Below are positions 1 to 11,540 of a stretch of 64,000 bases of DNA, in pieces. Under the pieces are notes generated by a model. The model did no database searches. It saw only the letters and a list, made by a program, of their open reading frames with translations, and was not told where the DNA came from. Source of the stretch: Acorus gramineus (Eukaryota > Streptophyta > Magnoliopsida > Acorales > Acoraceae); NCBI GenBank assembly GCA_030737835.1, contig JAUJYN010000034.1, positions 1,240,001 through 1,304,000 of the forward strand, given 5' to 3'. A program made the translations under genes and the position numbers. Positions within the stretch are counted from its first letter, which is position 1, and each line of letters opens with the position of its first letter.

Positions 1-95
1 TTATGGCTTAGGGTTGGTTGGGAGAGTCATGCATGTTGGGTAGATGTGTTAGGGTGTGTGTGAGGGGTTGAGAAGGGTTAAAATGGGGGTTAGGG

Positions 96-600
96 TTGGC
101 TGAGCTGCGCATTGGGAACAGTCTGCGCGCGTGCGCGCGCAGGCGTTGGCAGGAGCTGGCGGGCGCGCAGACGCGCGCGGGCGCGTGCACGCGAGTGTGT
201 GGGTGTGCGCGGAGTGGGCGCGCAGGTGCTGGTGCGCACGGGAGGGCGCGCCAGCGTGCGCGCGCGCGGAGCAGTGCGCCTGGGCATGCGCCTGGGCGCG
301 GGGCTGGGGACCAGTGCGTGCGCGTGCTAGGGCATGCGCGGGGGTTCTGCGAGGGCACGCAGGTTGGACGTGCAGTGCGCGCGCGGCAGAGCATCTGGGC
401 GCGCGGGCAGGCGCGCGGCAGTGTGCCGAGGGTGCTGGGGTGCGTGCGTGCGTGCGTATGCGTGCGTGCGCGTGCGGGGGGCCATGCGTGTGGCTGCCCG
501 AGGGTTCGGGTAGGTGTTGGGGCACTCGGACTCGCGTGCGTACGTGCGTGCTCGCATGCGTGCGAGTCCGTATGCATGCTTGTCCGAGTATTTGGTATTT
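96..600 (+). repeat. GC-rich alternating block of LTR P
   Basis: A stretch dominated by GCGC, GTGC and GCGTGCG runs, with alternating purines and pyrimidines. Frames on both strands stay open for 60-255 codons because stop codons need A/T. The translations are Arg/Ala/Cys/Gly- or Pro/His/Thr-rich and match no domain. It ends in the string GCATGCTTGTCCGAGT, which recurs at the end of the same block in the other LTRs. Confidence 0.8.
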
Positions 601-662
601 CTAATGATTTCTTTGTGTAAATTGTGTTGTTACTCACCAAGTTGGATGCCCCTACCTTGCAG

Positions 663-701
663 ATCTCGTCGGATGGGATGCGCGAGGTCCCGGGTCGTAT
701 G
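663..701 (+). other. candidate micro-exon in LTR P
   Basis: 39 nt lying between CCTTGCAG (ending 662) and GTGAGT (starting 702). A possible branch site, TACTCAC, lies about 30 nt upstream. Eleven further copies of this module occur in other LTRs of the window. Splicing is inferred from sequence only. Confidence 0.45.
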
Positions 702-1189
702 GTGAGTGGTTCGATTCCAATCACCCCCCTCCTCTCTAGGGATGCGCTAGACCCGTATAGACGCGCGTCGCGCATCGATGGGCCCCCCTAGCTATAGTAT
801 GAAAAACTATGCAATGCATGATTAATATGATGTAACCATGCCACATTAGACCTTGTATGCTAGGGATATGCACTCATATATCATGTATAGAGGCCCATAC
901 ATGCCTAGACACCATGTCCCTTGATTGGAAAGCCCCGACCTATGCATGTTTTCCCATTTAGTTTAATTTATTTAAATCAAATGTGAATATATTGTTATAA
1001 GCATGCCTTAGAGAATATTATAACCTTGTTGTTATAATATATGTTTCCCCGCATCTTAGTTATGCGCCCTGGAGGAATTCTTGAGAATTCATGACATTAG
1101 TAGTGTTAGAAATCGTTGTTGACGGATCCAAGAGGATCGTATACGTGCGTGAGTAGGCTGTCTTCTCCTTTTGGTTGGATCTGATGTAG

Positions 1190-1945
1190 GGATTCCCCAG
1201 CGTTGGAAAGCTGACCTGACAGAGGGCTCCCATCTGTAGGTACCTCCGATGCGTCGGACAGTGCTGATCGTGGGAGTATACCAGGTAGAGGCTACGGAGT
1301 GTGGGAGAGGCTACCTCCGATGTGGTCTAGTCTGAAAAGGCCCATGACACCCCTAAAGGGTGAGCGTGGGGTGGATCGGCGATGTTACGACCCACTAACT
1401 TGTGTAGTTACTCCCGTATAGGGACTATGACTATTTTAAGGTTAATATGAGTGTGTTGAATGGATTTTTGTTATGCCTGTGTTTTGATATCTCGATAAGT
1501 GAGTATCGAGAGTAGTTGTTTTCCATTGGGTTCGCTTTGCGAACATGGGATCGTTCTCCCCTTCGTTGGATCCGATGTAGGAACTTCTTGGGTTTAGTTG
1601 TCCTGACAGAGGGCTCCCATCCGTAGGTACCATCGATGCATTTAGAAGAGTACTGATCATGGGAGTATACCAGGTAGAGGCTACCCGGGGAAAGGGCTAC
1701 TGGCGGACCAAGGGTGTAGAGCAGTGAGTTGAGGAGATCGGGTTGTAGATACTACCCGGCAGAGGGTTAACGAATGATGTTACGGGTGTGGGAATGGTTT
1801 TCCCCTTCGCTGGATCCGAGTAGGGACTTCCCGGCGATTACAGCAGTCCTGACAGAGGGCTCCCGTCCGTAGGTACCACCGACGTGTTCGGAAGAGTACT
1901 GATAGTGGAAGTATACCAGGTAGAGGCTACGCGGGACAGGCTACC
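1190..1945 (+). repeat. tile repeats inside LTR P
   Basis: Three diverged copies (about 1195-1320, 1540-1700, 1815-1945) share a block that starts near CTGACAGAGGGCTCCC, continues through GTAGGTACC and ends near ATACCAGGTAGAGGCTAC. They are separated by variable spacers carrying 'ttggatccgatgtagg'. The same tile occurs once or more in every LTR of this group. Confidence 0.75.
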
Positions 1946-2693
1946 GGTGGACCAAGGGTGTAGAGCAGTCTAAGCCTCTTCCAAAAGTCCCAATAGTCTC
2001 CCTCCTGGAGTGAGGGTAAGGATGAGGTGAAGACACATCGCCGCATGACCCATTCGACATCGTTGGGCGATTATCTAGATGTAGATGATCCAGTAGTGTT
2101 GTGTAGACCAGTAAATCCGGGTCTCTTCGACCGACGGTATGGTCTCTCCCCAAAAGTCCCAAAAGACTCCCTCCGGGAGTGAGGGTGGGGGTGAGGTTGG
2201 TCGCGCCGCCGCGTGACCCAGTTATCCATGGGTTTCCACCCATGTTTTCCTTGAAAGGAAATTGATTATGTATTGAATTGTAGTATGGTGATTGGTTTCC
2301 AGCCACTCACTGAGCTTGTAGCTCACCCCTCGCATACTGTTTCTTTTCAGGGGCAGTGTTGGGCGTGGAGCGTTCTGCCGGCGGGTGGCGAGTGCGAGGC
2401 TGTCAGCATTCCTAGAGTCATTTTATGCTTTGTAAATCGTGCATGTGGCACAGGTTGTATTTTCTTTGGTCTAGACTTGGCTTTCACAGGACATTGATTG
2501 TGTATTCGAATCTGTAATAATGTTTTTGATTTACAGACATTGTTTATATATTATGCTTCCGCTTTTCAGTCAGTTATCATTAGCTTGCTTTGCCGCCTTG
2601 TGTATTGTTGTTGGAGTCTTTATTGACCTCAGGTATTGATTGCTGATATTTTATTTATTATTGCCATGTCTCGGGGACGCCTGGGGCGTGACA

Positions 2694-4558
2694 GAAATGA
2701 TGCATGCATAAACTCACTACAATAGCTAATGACTCCTTAAATATTTAACTCAACGATCAACCACTTATTCAAAGAAGAGCAACTCAACGGTTGGCATTTA
2801 TATAGATACATATATGGCTCGTAAAACTAAACAATTCAGTCAATACCAATCGCAAAAGAATTAACTACTAAGCAACCACTTATTCAAGGAAACTATTGCA
2901 TCTCATAGATTAGATCGCAATATATGAAAGCGGGACTAAGACATGCTCGGTAAAGTGCAAAGGACCTACCCTAATAGCATGAACAATAACTATCAATGCA
3001 TGTGAATTTCCGGAGGGTGCAAATCATACACCTATACCGTAAGCATGCAATTCGAGATTAATCGCGTGCATGTACGTTCATCTCCCCTGGTTCATATGAG
3101 TATAAATCCTCCACATGCAACAATAACAATTATATAACTATGCGTCAAGTTTTACAATACTAATAAATTGGTCAAACCACTCACTAGTACTTGGATCGTC
3201 GCTCGTCCGGTCTATGAGATCTACAAGACACAACCAATGATGCTCAATTAAAATATGAAGCCTATTGACATATATACAAGCCTACTTCATGAATACAACA
3301 ACTCTTGGTATTGCCCACACCATGCAAAATAACTCTTTGACACACAATTATGCAAAACTGGTACATCTACTACAACAAGCCCTAAACTTTGATCTCCACA
3401 GCACCAAATACACATCCACAAATTCCGAAATAAATCACAAACGTTCTCTGACATGTTGGGATCATAATCCATGAAGACATCATAACCTGATTTAACCTCT
3501 ACATGCCCGAAATAAAATGTTTTGGGAAACTGGTCATTTCCCACGCGAATCTGGACAGTTCTTACAATTCAGCTTATAACTTACAACACATGTAACATTA
3601 TGACACCAATTTTCATATATAGCATCTAGACACATAGATAATCATATCCCATGAAGCGACAATGGTCATACAATGCTTTTAGGTACTAGTTCCACAAGGA
3701 TCTTAAGAAGACAAATCTGCCTTACAAACCACCACCATTCATGCATAAACACAAACATCTCATGTGAAGCAGCAAATACACATAACAACACTCTCCCAAC
3801 AACACCCACACATACACAAAGAGGGGGAAAAATACATTTGAAGAGGGACAATTGGCCAAGGAAAAAGGGGGCCACACCTTCTTTGCCTCACCTTCCCCCA
3901 TCAATGATTACACACTCACAAAGCATCACCCACCGATTCCCCTTGCTCCCTCACCCAAGACAACATTCAACACCAAATCAGCCACCATAAAATATGCTCA
4001 TACACAATGGATAGAGAAAACAGAGATAGAGAGAGAGAGAGAGGCACCTAGAGGGAAAAAGGGAGGAGGGAGGTTTGAACACACTTCTTTCACATTTTCT
4101 TTCTCCTCGTTCTTCCTTCTTGTCTCTTCTTCTTCTTTGGCTCGGGTGAAAATGAGGGAGAGAATGAGAGGGTTGCTGATGTTGACTTTGGGAAAGAAAA
4201 GGGTGGGGAGGGGGTGCACTTAAGCCTAAACTCACCACTAGTAGAGGGAATAAGAACCAAGTGTTGGAGAGGGGGTGAGACTTGCTTAAAGTCACCCACG
4301 CACCCACTCCAAGGAAAAATCACATGACAAGCAAGGGCAATTCTCACCAACCAAGAACCCAGTAACGGTCAAACCCGGATACCAATCAGAACTGCATAAT
4401 TTATAAAACAACATCAGAATGCGACGAAAATTTACATGTAGGCCAATGTCAGTACCAAGAGAACAAATATGTAGTCAAATTTTCAACTTGAGCACCCAAA
4501 CTTTTTAAAATAAACAAAACACGATATTTGATCTTTAAAAAGTGACACAGTCTTAACA
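2694..4558 (-). mobile_element. LTR T, minus-strand remnant of an AT-richer LTR group
   Basis: Read on the minus strand it begins TGTTAAGACTGTGTCAC at 4558 and runs down to the junction with LTR P. Its U3-like start (about 4370-4558) matches 42629-42830. Its middle (about 3480-3730) matches 43370-43600 and 58030-58290, so at least three copies of this group are present. It lacks the GC-rich block but keeps the 36-nt splice-like module (3185-3220, minus). GA-rich sequence at about 4020-4060 is low complexity. Short frames such as the 85-codon minus frame at 3287-3544 are not conserved as proteins between copies and are not called genes. The left end is not defined. Confidence 0.6.
3185..3220 (-). 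other. candidate micro-exon in LTR T
   Basis: 36 nt on the minus strand, preceded by CTTGTAG and followed by GTGAGTGG. It is the most diverged copy of the module, yet both flanks are kept although the surrounding LTR is AT-rich rather than GC-rich. Confidence 0.4.
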
Positions 4559-6255
4559 CCTTTGAGTGATCAAGTCTGTCGGTGGTTCGACTTCTCTTCC
4601 TAGTTGAACTAAGAAGAAGACAGAGAGGGCTAGGTGGTTTTATCTTGGGGAAAGATCGTCAAGAACCCTGTACAATTGAAGGGGTGCATTCTGTTTAGAA
4701 GACAGCGTAACCGTGTGAATCCATTCTAGGCTCTCCTAAATCCATGTCTTCCCATTCACTATTTTTATCTGATAATAGCAATATTTTTTCAACAATTTCA
4801 TAACAAAATATTTCTATAATTAGTTTTCATTTTTCCACCATGGCTCTTAACGAAGATAAAATATATGCCAAACCATATAAAAAGTTCAATGGGAACCATT
4901 TTCGAAGATGGCAACAACAAGTTCGGTACTGGTTTACCACACTTGGCCTTGTCTCTACCATTCTCAAGCGTACCTCTATCAAAATAGGGAAAACCTCCAC
5001 TGAAACTCAGTCCACAGATACCACCCCTGACCCGACTAAAACCACAATACCAATATACCACATCTTAGTTTTACAGAATTGATTCTCTCTCTCATGGTCG
5101 TATTTTATCCACTTTATCCCCTGAATTATATGATGCCTATGATGCCTACTATTTAACAAAAACCTACTATGAATTGTGGACTACCCTAGAGGAAAAATAC
5201 GGCCTAGAAGATGCTGAATTGGAGCGCTATTCCTTTGTTGGCTGGCTTTAATTCAAGATTGTCGAAAAAAAGACAATAACCACTCAAATCCTAGAGTATA
5301 CCAACCTTATTCAAAATGCTAGAATAAAAGTTTTTACTCTAGAAGAAAATATCCAAGCTACAGCCCTTATTGAAGAATGATTTTGCCGAAACCTTTTCTA
5401 AAATCCCTAAAAACCAAGGATATCCATAGAGCCAAAGACAAGAAAAACAAACAAGCTGAGGTTAGCCTTGTGTAAACCAAGAAGCAGTTTAAACCTACGG
5501 AAAAAAATTTCAAACCCAAGAAAACATTTTCCAAACCCTCAAACTTCAAAAACAACACCGATCCAAACTAGAAAAAGACCTTCCACTGCTTTGCTTGTGG
5601 CAAATCTGGACACTTAGCTAAATATTGTCGTAAACGGAAGGATCCCAAGGCCAACGAAAACTATCAAGCTGCTATTACCTCCCATGTAAACATGCTAACT
5701 TTGAATGAGAACCCTTCAGGGAACACTGCTAGGCTTGTTTCTTTTTCTCCTAAAATTAATTTTGTTGATCATTCCACTGATTGGTGGATTGATACTGGAG
5801 CTACTACACACATTTCCTTCTTTCGTTCCCTTTTTTAATCATATTAGAAATGCGATGGAAGAAGTGCGATGATGGAAGAATCTAGGGCTGCAACGGTTGA
5901 AGGCTTTGGACGAGTTGACATGAAGTTTACTTCTAGAAAGGTCCCAACACTTCAAAACATGCAATACGTACCCAAAATAAGAAGAAACCCAGTCAGTGGG
6001 TCCTTGTTAATCCAAGAGGGTTGAGAGTTAGTGTTTGGGTAAAATATAGTTGTAATAACAAAGTTTGGTACTTTTATAAGCAAAAGATAACTTTGTGATG
6101 GTTTGTTTAAATAGAATGTTTTAAACTCTTGTTTTCTGGTGGTAATAATAATTCTTCTGTAGCTCTTATGACCTAATCTTGTATTATGTGGCATGTCAGA
6201 TTAGGACATGTTAATCTAAATTCCATGAAAAAAATGATGAATATGCAGTTAATAT
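4559..6255 (+). mobile_element. Ty1/copia fragment, gag to pre-integrase
   Basis: Broken remnant of a copia element on the plus strand. About 4559-4839 looks like its leader. From 4840 a gag-like start reads MALNEDKIYAKPYKKFNG and shows the FRRWQQQVRYWFTTLGL pattern of plant copia gag. A zinc knuckle CFACGKSGHLAKYC lies near 5587-5630. A protease motif WWIDTGATTH lies near 5785-5815. A pre-integrase motif MWHVRLGHVNLNSM lies near 6186-6230. Order and motifs fit Ty1/copia; the lineage is not assigned. Several breaks are present and no long frame survives. It runs straight into an oppositely oriented copia piece. Confidence 0.8.
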
Positions 6256-6989
6256 GAAATCTCAGACTGAAATTTTACAGTAAATGCAATTATCTGATTC
6301 ATTGCTCAGAAAATTAACTGATAAAAAATTTTATTAAATTTTTTATTCCATTGTTTAAGAGCTTGTTTTAAACCATGTGAAGATTTCACCAATTTACATA
6401 CTTTGTTTTCTTGTCCTGGTACTACAAACCCTTCAGGCTGATCCATATAAATCTCCTCATCAATATCACCATTTAGAAATGCGGTCTTGACATCCATTTC
6501 ATGGATTTCGAGCTTATGAATAGCAACCAAGGCAATTATCACCTTAATAGAAGCAATTTTTGTTACAGGTGAGAAAGTATCAAAATAATCTATACATTCT
6601 TTTTTACTAAAATCTTTATCAACTAATTTTGCTTTAAATTTATCTATAGATCTGTCAGAATTTTAGTTTCACTTTGAAAACCCATTTATAACCAATAGTT
6701 TTGCAACTAGAAGGTAAATTAGATAGAACCCTTGTGTGACTAAGCATAATACTTTCAATTTCATTATTAATGGCTTCCTTCTAGAAGCCAACATCTATAG
6801 AATTTATTACCTCTTTATATGTCTTATGATCATTTTCTATAAGATAAGTACAAAAATCAGGACCAAAGCTTTTTTCAATTTTAATTCTTTTACTTCTTCG
6901 AATATCACCTGAAACTTTATATTCATTTGTGTTTGGATACTCAGTTTCCTCAAATGATGAAACTATTCTAGTATCCAATATACTAGATG
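6256..6989 (-). mobile_element. Ty1/copia fragment, reverse transcriptase part
   Basis: Minus-strand copia pol. The linker RRSKRIKIEKSFGPDFCTYL (about 6835-6900) and the RT start MDVKTAFLNGDIDEEIYMDQ followed by PEGFVVPGQENKVCKLV (about 6400-6500) are characteristic of Ty1/copia RT. The element continues on the same strand at 29373-29846 with integrase. The two parts were separated by the insertion of Chr-A, whose target duplication AGATG ends this piece. It is broken, with a few interruptions. Confidence 0.85.
6985..6989. repeat. left target-site duplication of Chr-A (AGATG)
   Basis: AGATG lies directly before the LTR start TGTCACG at 6990 and is repeated directly after the LTR end at 29368-29372. 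The copia sequence is continuous across it once Chr-A is left out. Confidence 0.9.
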
Positions 6990-8233
6990 TGTCACGCCCT
7001 AGGGCGGCCGTCCCCGATACGTGGCAAATATATATAATATCAGCAGTCCATACAGGAGATCAATAAAAGACTCTAAACAACCTCGAAGATAATAACACAA
7101 TTAACAATGTAGCTGACATAATATATATACATATAGCGGAAGCTTAAACGACTGAGTCTGTAATTCAAAGACATATTACAGACCAGAATACATAATCAAC
7201 TGTCTTGTGAGAGCCAATATAAACAAAGACATCCATATACAAGTATTGTGCCCAAGCACGAATAACAATACATACTAGCAAAAGAAGGGGATGCTGATGG
7301 CCTCTCACTCGCAGAACCCAAAACGCGAACGCTGCTCCGCTACTGATGTGATGCCTCGGGGAGCTCCTCCTTCAGATCTGACTCAGTAACAACTGGAGGA
7401 AAAGATATGAGAGGGGTGAGCCACACGCTCAGTGAATGGCACAATCTATGCAACACAACTCATATTAACCTTAAAATAATTAAAGTCCCAAAATGGGAGT
7501 AACTGCACAAATTGGTGGGTCGTAGCGTCGCCGACCCACCCCACCCTCACCCTCACCCTTTAGAGGTGATATAGGACTTTTGGGACAGATTAGACTGCTC
7601 CACACCCTTGGTCCACCGGTAGCCCTTTCCCCGGGTAGCCTCTACCTGGTATATTCCCATGGTCAGTACATTCCCGAATGCATCGGTAGTACCTACCAAT
7701 GGGAGCCCTCTGTCAGGATAGCTTTTCCCAACCCGGTTAGTTCCTACTCGGATCCAACGAAGGGGAGAAAACAACCTACTCTCACGGATACGATCCTCTT
7801 GGATCCGTCGACAACGATTACTAACACTACTAAGAAAATGAATTCTCAAGAATTCATCCGGGACGCATAACTAAGATGCGGGGAAAAACATATATTATAA
7901 TAACAAGCTTATAATATTTTCTAAGGCATGCTTATACTAACATATTCTCATTTTGATTTAATTAAATTAAACTAAATGGGAAACATGCATAGATCAAGGC
8001 TTTTCAAGCATGGGACATGGTGTCTAGGCATGTATGGGCCTCTATACATGATACATGGATGTATATCCCTAGCATACAATGTCTAACATGGTATGGTTAC
8101 ATCATAGCAAAACATGCATTAACATAAGTTTTCATTCACAAAAGTTAATTTGTAGTTATGGTGCCCCAGGGGAGGTGATTGCACGCCTACGTGCATCGAA
8201 CGCCTCCCTACTGGGTTGGATTGACCCACTCAC

Positions 8234-8269
8234 CGCAACTCGGGTCGTTGCGAAACCGTTCACCAAGAT
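8234..8269 (-). other. candidate micro-exon in the Chr-A 3' LTR
   Basis: 36 nt, minus strand, preceded by CTTCCAG and followed by GTGAGTGGG. The sequence is close to that at 15783-15818, the matching position of the other Chr-A LTR. Confidence 0.45.
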
Positions 8270-8344
8270 CTGGAAGACAAGGGCATTAAATATGGTGAGT
8301 ATAACTACACAAATATACATGGAATTTACTAGAAATGCCAAAAA

Positions 8345-8790
8345 CTCGGACAAGCATGCATACGGGCTCGCACGCATGCGAGTACGCACGTACGCATGCA
8401 AGTCCGAGTGCCTCGACACCTACCCGAACCCTCGGGCAGCCACACGCAAGGCCCACCGCACGCGTACACGCGCATACGCACGCACGCACGCGCCCCAGCA
8501 CCGTTGGCGCACTTCCACGCGCTCAGACGGGCTGCCGCGCGCGCGCGCACGCTCGCGCGCGCCCACGCGCACTGCACCTCCTGCCCGCGCGCACTGCGCG
8601 CCCGCGCAGCACCCCGCGCACACGTTCGTGTGCCTGCGCGTACGCGTGCGCACCTGCCAGCCCGCCCGACTGTGCGCTCTAGCGCTCCCCTGCGCGCAAA
8701 CGCGCGCGCACGCGGGCGGATGGCCCCGCGCGCGCGCCCAAACCTCCTCCCACCCCCCCCCCCGCACCCCCTCCTCAGCCCACACACCCA
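8345..8790 (-). repeat. GC-rich alternating block of the Chr-A 3' LTR
   Basis: CGCGCGCA- and GCGCACGC-rich block. Frames up to 259 codons overlap it on both strands, with His/Arg/Ala/Thr- or Arg/Gly/Ala-rich translations and no domain. The corresponding part of the other Chr-A LTR is much shorter. Confidence 0.8.
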
Positions 8791-9650
8791 CCCTAAACCC
8801 TATGCATGGCATACATAAACACCCTAAGAGCCTTTATCAAACATTTAAACATGGATAAGGGAGGAGGAGAGATTACCAAAGGAGGGGGAAGAAAAGGGGA
8901 GGAAATCGGGTGCCCTTGGCGCACCAAACCACCTCAACCGCCACCACCAACACCACCACCTTCTCAGCCACTCCTCAAGCCTTTAATGGCTGAAATCAGG
9001 GGTTGGGGGTTGAGGGAGGCATGAGAGGGAGCTAGAGAGAAAGAATCAAAGCACAACAACAACACCCAAAGCTTGCACACACATACCTTTCTCTTTTCCT
9101 TTTAATGTTTCTTCTTCTCCTTCTTGTTCTTCTTTTATTTAACACACAACAAAAAGAAAACCAGGGAGTGAAGGAGAGAGTGAGAGGGAGAGGATGAGAA
9201 GGGGACGCCCACCTATAGTGTACACACTCACACACACACTTACATTAAATGTGAAAAAGGGGTGGTTGGGGGATTGACTTTGAGTCAACCCAACCAAACT
9301 ACCAAACAAAAACCCTTGACTAGTCAAAGGTCATCTTTGACTAGTCTAGGTCTTCATTGACTCGGTCAAAGTCACCCTTTGACAATCCAAAATCGGTCAA
9401 AACCCGGATACGATTCAGAACTGCAAAATTTTCTGAAACGTATCTAGAACTCGATGAAATTTTTATGAGTAGCACAAAATGGCACCAGGACTCATAATAT
9501 GCAGTTAGATTTCAATCGGAGTACTCAAACTCACGCAGATAGCTAATAGTCCAAAATTTTAGCGGCTCCGATCGAAAAAAAGAAAAATTGGAAACTGCTA
9601 GAAATGACCCAAAGGTGACCAAAAGGCTAAAAAGTGACACATATATAACA

Positions 9651-9665
9651 TTCTTCCCCCCTTAG
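9651..9665 (-). other. polypurine tract of Chr-A
   Basis: On the minus strand it reads CCTAAGGGGGGAAGAA, directly upstream of the 3' LTR start TGTTATATATG. This is the expected site for plus-strand DNA priming. Matching tracts abut the LTRs of Chr-B and Chr-C. Confidence 0.85.
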
Positions 9666-9698
9666 GAAATTTTGTCCACAAAATTAATACAAAAACAT

Positions 9699-11540
9699 CT
9701 AGGAAGGGAAAAGATGTGGATATGCGCCACGCATGGCGTCCTCGCGCTCCCAAGTGGCCTCGGCACCAAAGCGGTGCTGCCATCGCACCTTAACCAACTG
9801 GACGGTCTTGGTGCGGAGCCTCTTCTCGCGTCGGTCTAGGATCTCGATCGGCTGCTCCACGAATGACAAGTCCGGCTCAAAGACGAGCGGCTCGAACGGA
9901 ATAACGTGAGCAGGATCGTGGACGTAACGCCTCAGCTGCGAGACATGGAAGACGTCATGGGCTTGAGCCAACTGTGGGGGCAGGGCTATGCGATAGGCCA
10001 CCTCTCCAATCCGCTCAAGGATGAGAAACGGCCCAATGTAACGCGGACTCAGCTTGCCCTGCACACCGAAACGGAAGATGCCCTTCGTCGGGGACACCTT
10101 CAGGAAAACATGGTCACCAACCTCGAAGGCGAGCTCACGGCGACGACGATCGGCGTAGCTCTTCTGACGGCTCTGAGCGATTCGGATACGCTCACAAATC
10201 GTCTTGACCATCTCTGAGGTCTGGCGGACGATCTCTGGTCCCTCCAACTGGCGCTCTCCGACCTCGTCCCAACACAAGGGGGACCTGCAGCTGCGGCCAT
10301 AGAGCGCTTCATATGGTGCCATCCGAATACTCGAGTGGTAGCTGTTGTTGTAGGCGAACTCCACCAACGGGAGATGCCTCTCCCAACTGCCCCCAAAGTC
10401 GAGAACGCAAGCTCGCAGCATGTCCTCCAGGGTCTGTATCGTCCTCTCCGACTGGCCGTCCGTCTGCGGATGAAACGCTGTACTGAAGTGGAGGTTCGTA
10501 CCAAGGGCGTGCTGGAGGCTGCGCCAGAACCTCGAAGTAAACCTCGCGTCTCTATCAGAAATGATGCTGACGGGAGTGCCATGGAGACGAACAATCTCGG
10601 AGACAAACAACTGTGCCAGGGTGTCCACAGAATCGGTGAGTCGAATGGGGAGGAAATGAGCGGACTTAGTCAGTCGGTCGACGATTACCCAGATGGCATC
10701 GCGACCCGAACGTGACCTCGGCAAACCCGAAACGAAGTCCATGGTGATCTGCTCCCACTTCCACTGAGGAATCTCAATGGACTGCAGCTTCCTCGCAGGA
10801 CGCTGATGTTCGACTTCACCTGCTGGCATACCAAGCAACGGGCAACGAAACGGCCTATATCCGCCTTCATCCCGCGCCACCAGTAGCCACGACGAAGGCC
10901 CCTGTACATCTTCGTGCCACCAGGATGCACTGTGTACCTCGAACGATGGGCCTCGTCCAAGATCTTCTGCTTCAGCTCTGCGTCGTCAGGAATGCATACT
11001 CGACCTCTGAACCGCAGGATTCCGTCCTCGCGAATCTGGTAGTCCGGACGCTCGCCCCGGGCGACGCCTTCAGAGAGGACTAGAAAGTGAGGATCCTGCC
11101 CCTGAGCCGTGCGGATCTCGTCGAGAAGAACGGGCTGCACCACTAGCCTGGCCAAAAAGCCACCCGCAGGTGTCTCTCGAACGCTGATCCAGCAAGCGGC
11201 CTCCTCCAGAAGCCTCCAACGACGTACAGCCAAGTGGGCGGCCATGCCCAAGGGCTGCCTGCTGAGAGCATCGGCCACGACATTCGCCTTACCCGGATGG
11301 TAAGCGATGTCACAGTCATAGTCCTTCAGGAACTCGACCCAACGTCGCTGACGCATGTTGAGCTCCGGTCGGGACTTCAAGTAAGTCAGGCTCTTGTGAT
11401 CCGTGAAGAGCTCGAACTCCTCGCCATAGAGGTAGTGCCTCCACATCTTCAGCGCAAAGATGATCGCTGCTAACTCCAAATCGTGGGTGGGGTAATTCTG
11501 CTCATGGGGCTTCAACTGACGACGCGTAAGCCACAACCTT
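9699..11540 (-). pseudogene. pol: Chr-A RNase H, integrase and chromodomain region
   Basis: The end of pol, minus strand. RNase H is shown by [13 protein letters not shown] and the following [15 protein letters not shown] (about 11260-11430). The integrase zinc-binding region has two histidines (HRSRYTVH) and CLVCQQVK (about 10814-10950). The catalytic core shows MDFVSG (about 10731-10748), SDRDARF (about 10540-10560) and QSERTIQ (about 10440-10458), the D, D and E positions of the retroviral integrase family. A GPF-type module (YIGPFLILERIG) follows. The C-terminal chromodomain (about 9705-9850, PIEILDRREKRLRTKTVQ then VKVRW and ATWE) is what places it in the chromoviruses, Tekay/Del type. 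In this family the chromodomain is thought to steer integration to heterochromatin. Fossil. Confidence 0.88.

Larger units (their letters stand above)
1..2693 (+). mobile_element. LTR P, plus strand, cut by the window edge
   Basis: This is the 3' part of a long Ty3/gypsy-type LTR. It closes at 2693 with GGGGCGTGACA, the terminus shared by the chromovirus LTRs here. Reading along it: a GC-rich block (about 96-600), a 39-nt block at 663-701 between CTTGCAG and GTGAGT, an AT-rich stretch with runs such as ttataatatatg, a repeated 'tile' region (1190-1945), a pyrimidine-rich acceptor-like site ending in CAG near 2350, and an AT-rich tail. No PBS or gag follows 2693, so it is either a solo LTR or the 3' LTR of an element lying outside the window. 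The same order is found in S1 and S2. The LTR identity is firm; whether it is solo is not. Confidence 0.75.
6990..9650 (-). repeat. 3' LTR of Chr-A
   Basis: 2661 bp. It starts TGTCACGCCCTAGGGCGGCC and ends ATATATAACA; a polypurine tract (minus strand) abuts the right end. On the minus strand it reads: U3-like box with TTTTCGATCGGA and GCTAAAATTTT (about 9405-9575), candidate introns (8990-9086, 8270-8876), candidate exons (8877-8989, 8234-8269), an AT-rich part, one tile copy (about 7590-7730) and the conserved GC-rich terminus. The GC-rich block (8345-8790) lies in the predicted intron 8270-8876. Confidence 0.9.

Noticed and set aside
8-775. 255-codon open frame on the minus strand, with other long frames in the same place
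   Set aside because: It overlaps a GC-rich low-complexity block where frames stay open by composition. Several frames on both strands are open together, and no frame is conserved between LTR copies.
1190-1945. regularly spaced repeats as a CRISPR array
   Set aside because: Units are long, diverged and unequally spaced, there are no cas genes, and the context is a plant LTR.
3287-3544. 85-codon minus-strand frame with a protein-like look
   Set aside because: Homologous DNA at 43470-43600 and 58240-58340 does not keep the same frame, so it is LTR sequence and not a gene.
8806-9024. 72-codon plus-strand frame that recurs at 25977-26201
   Set aside because: The conservation is explained by these being two copies of the same LTR. 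It is antisense to the candidate exon-A region and ends differently in the two copies.
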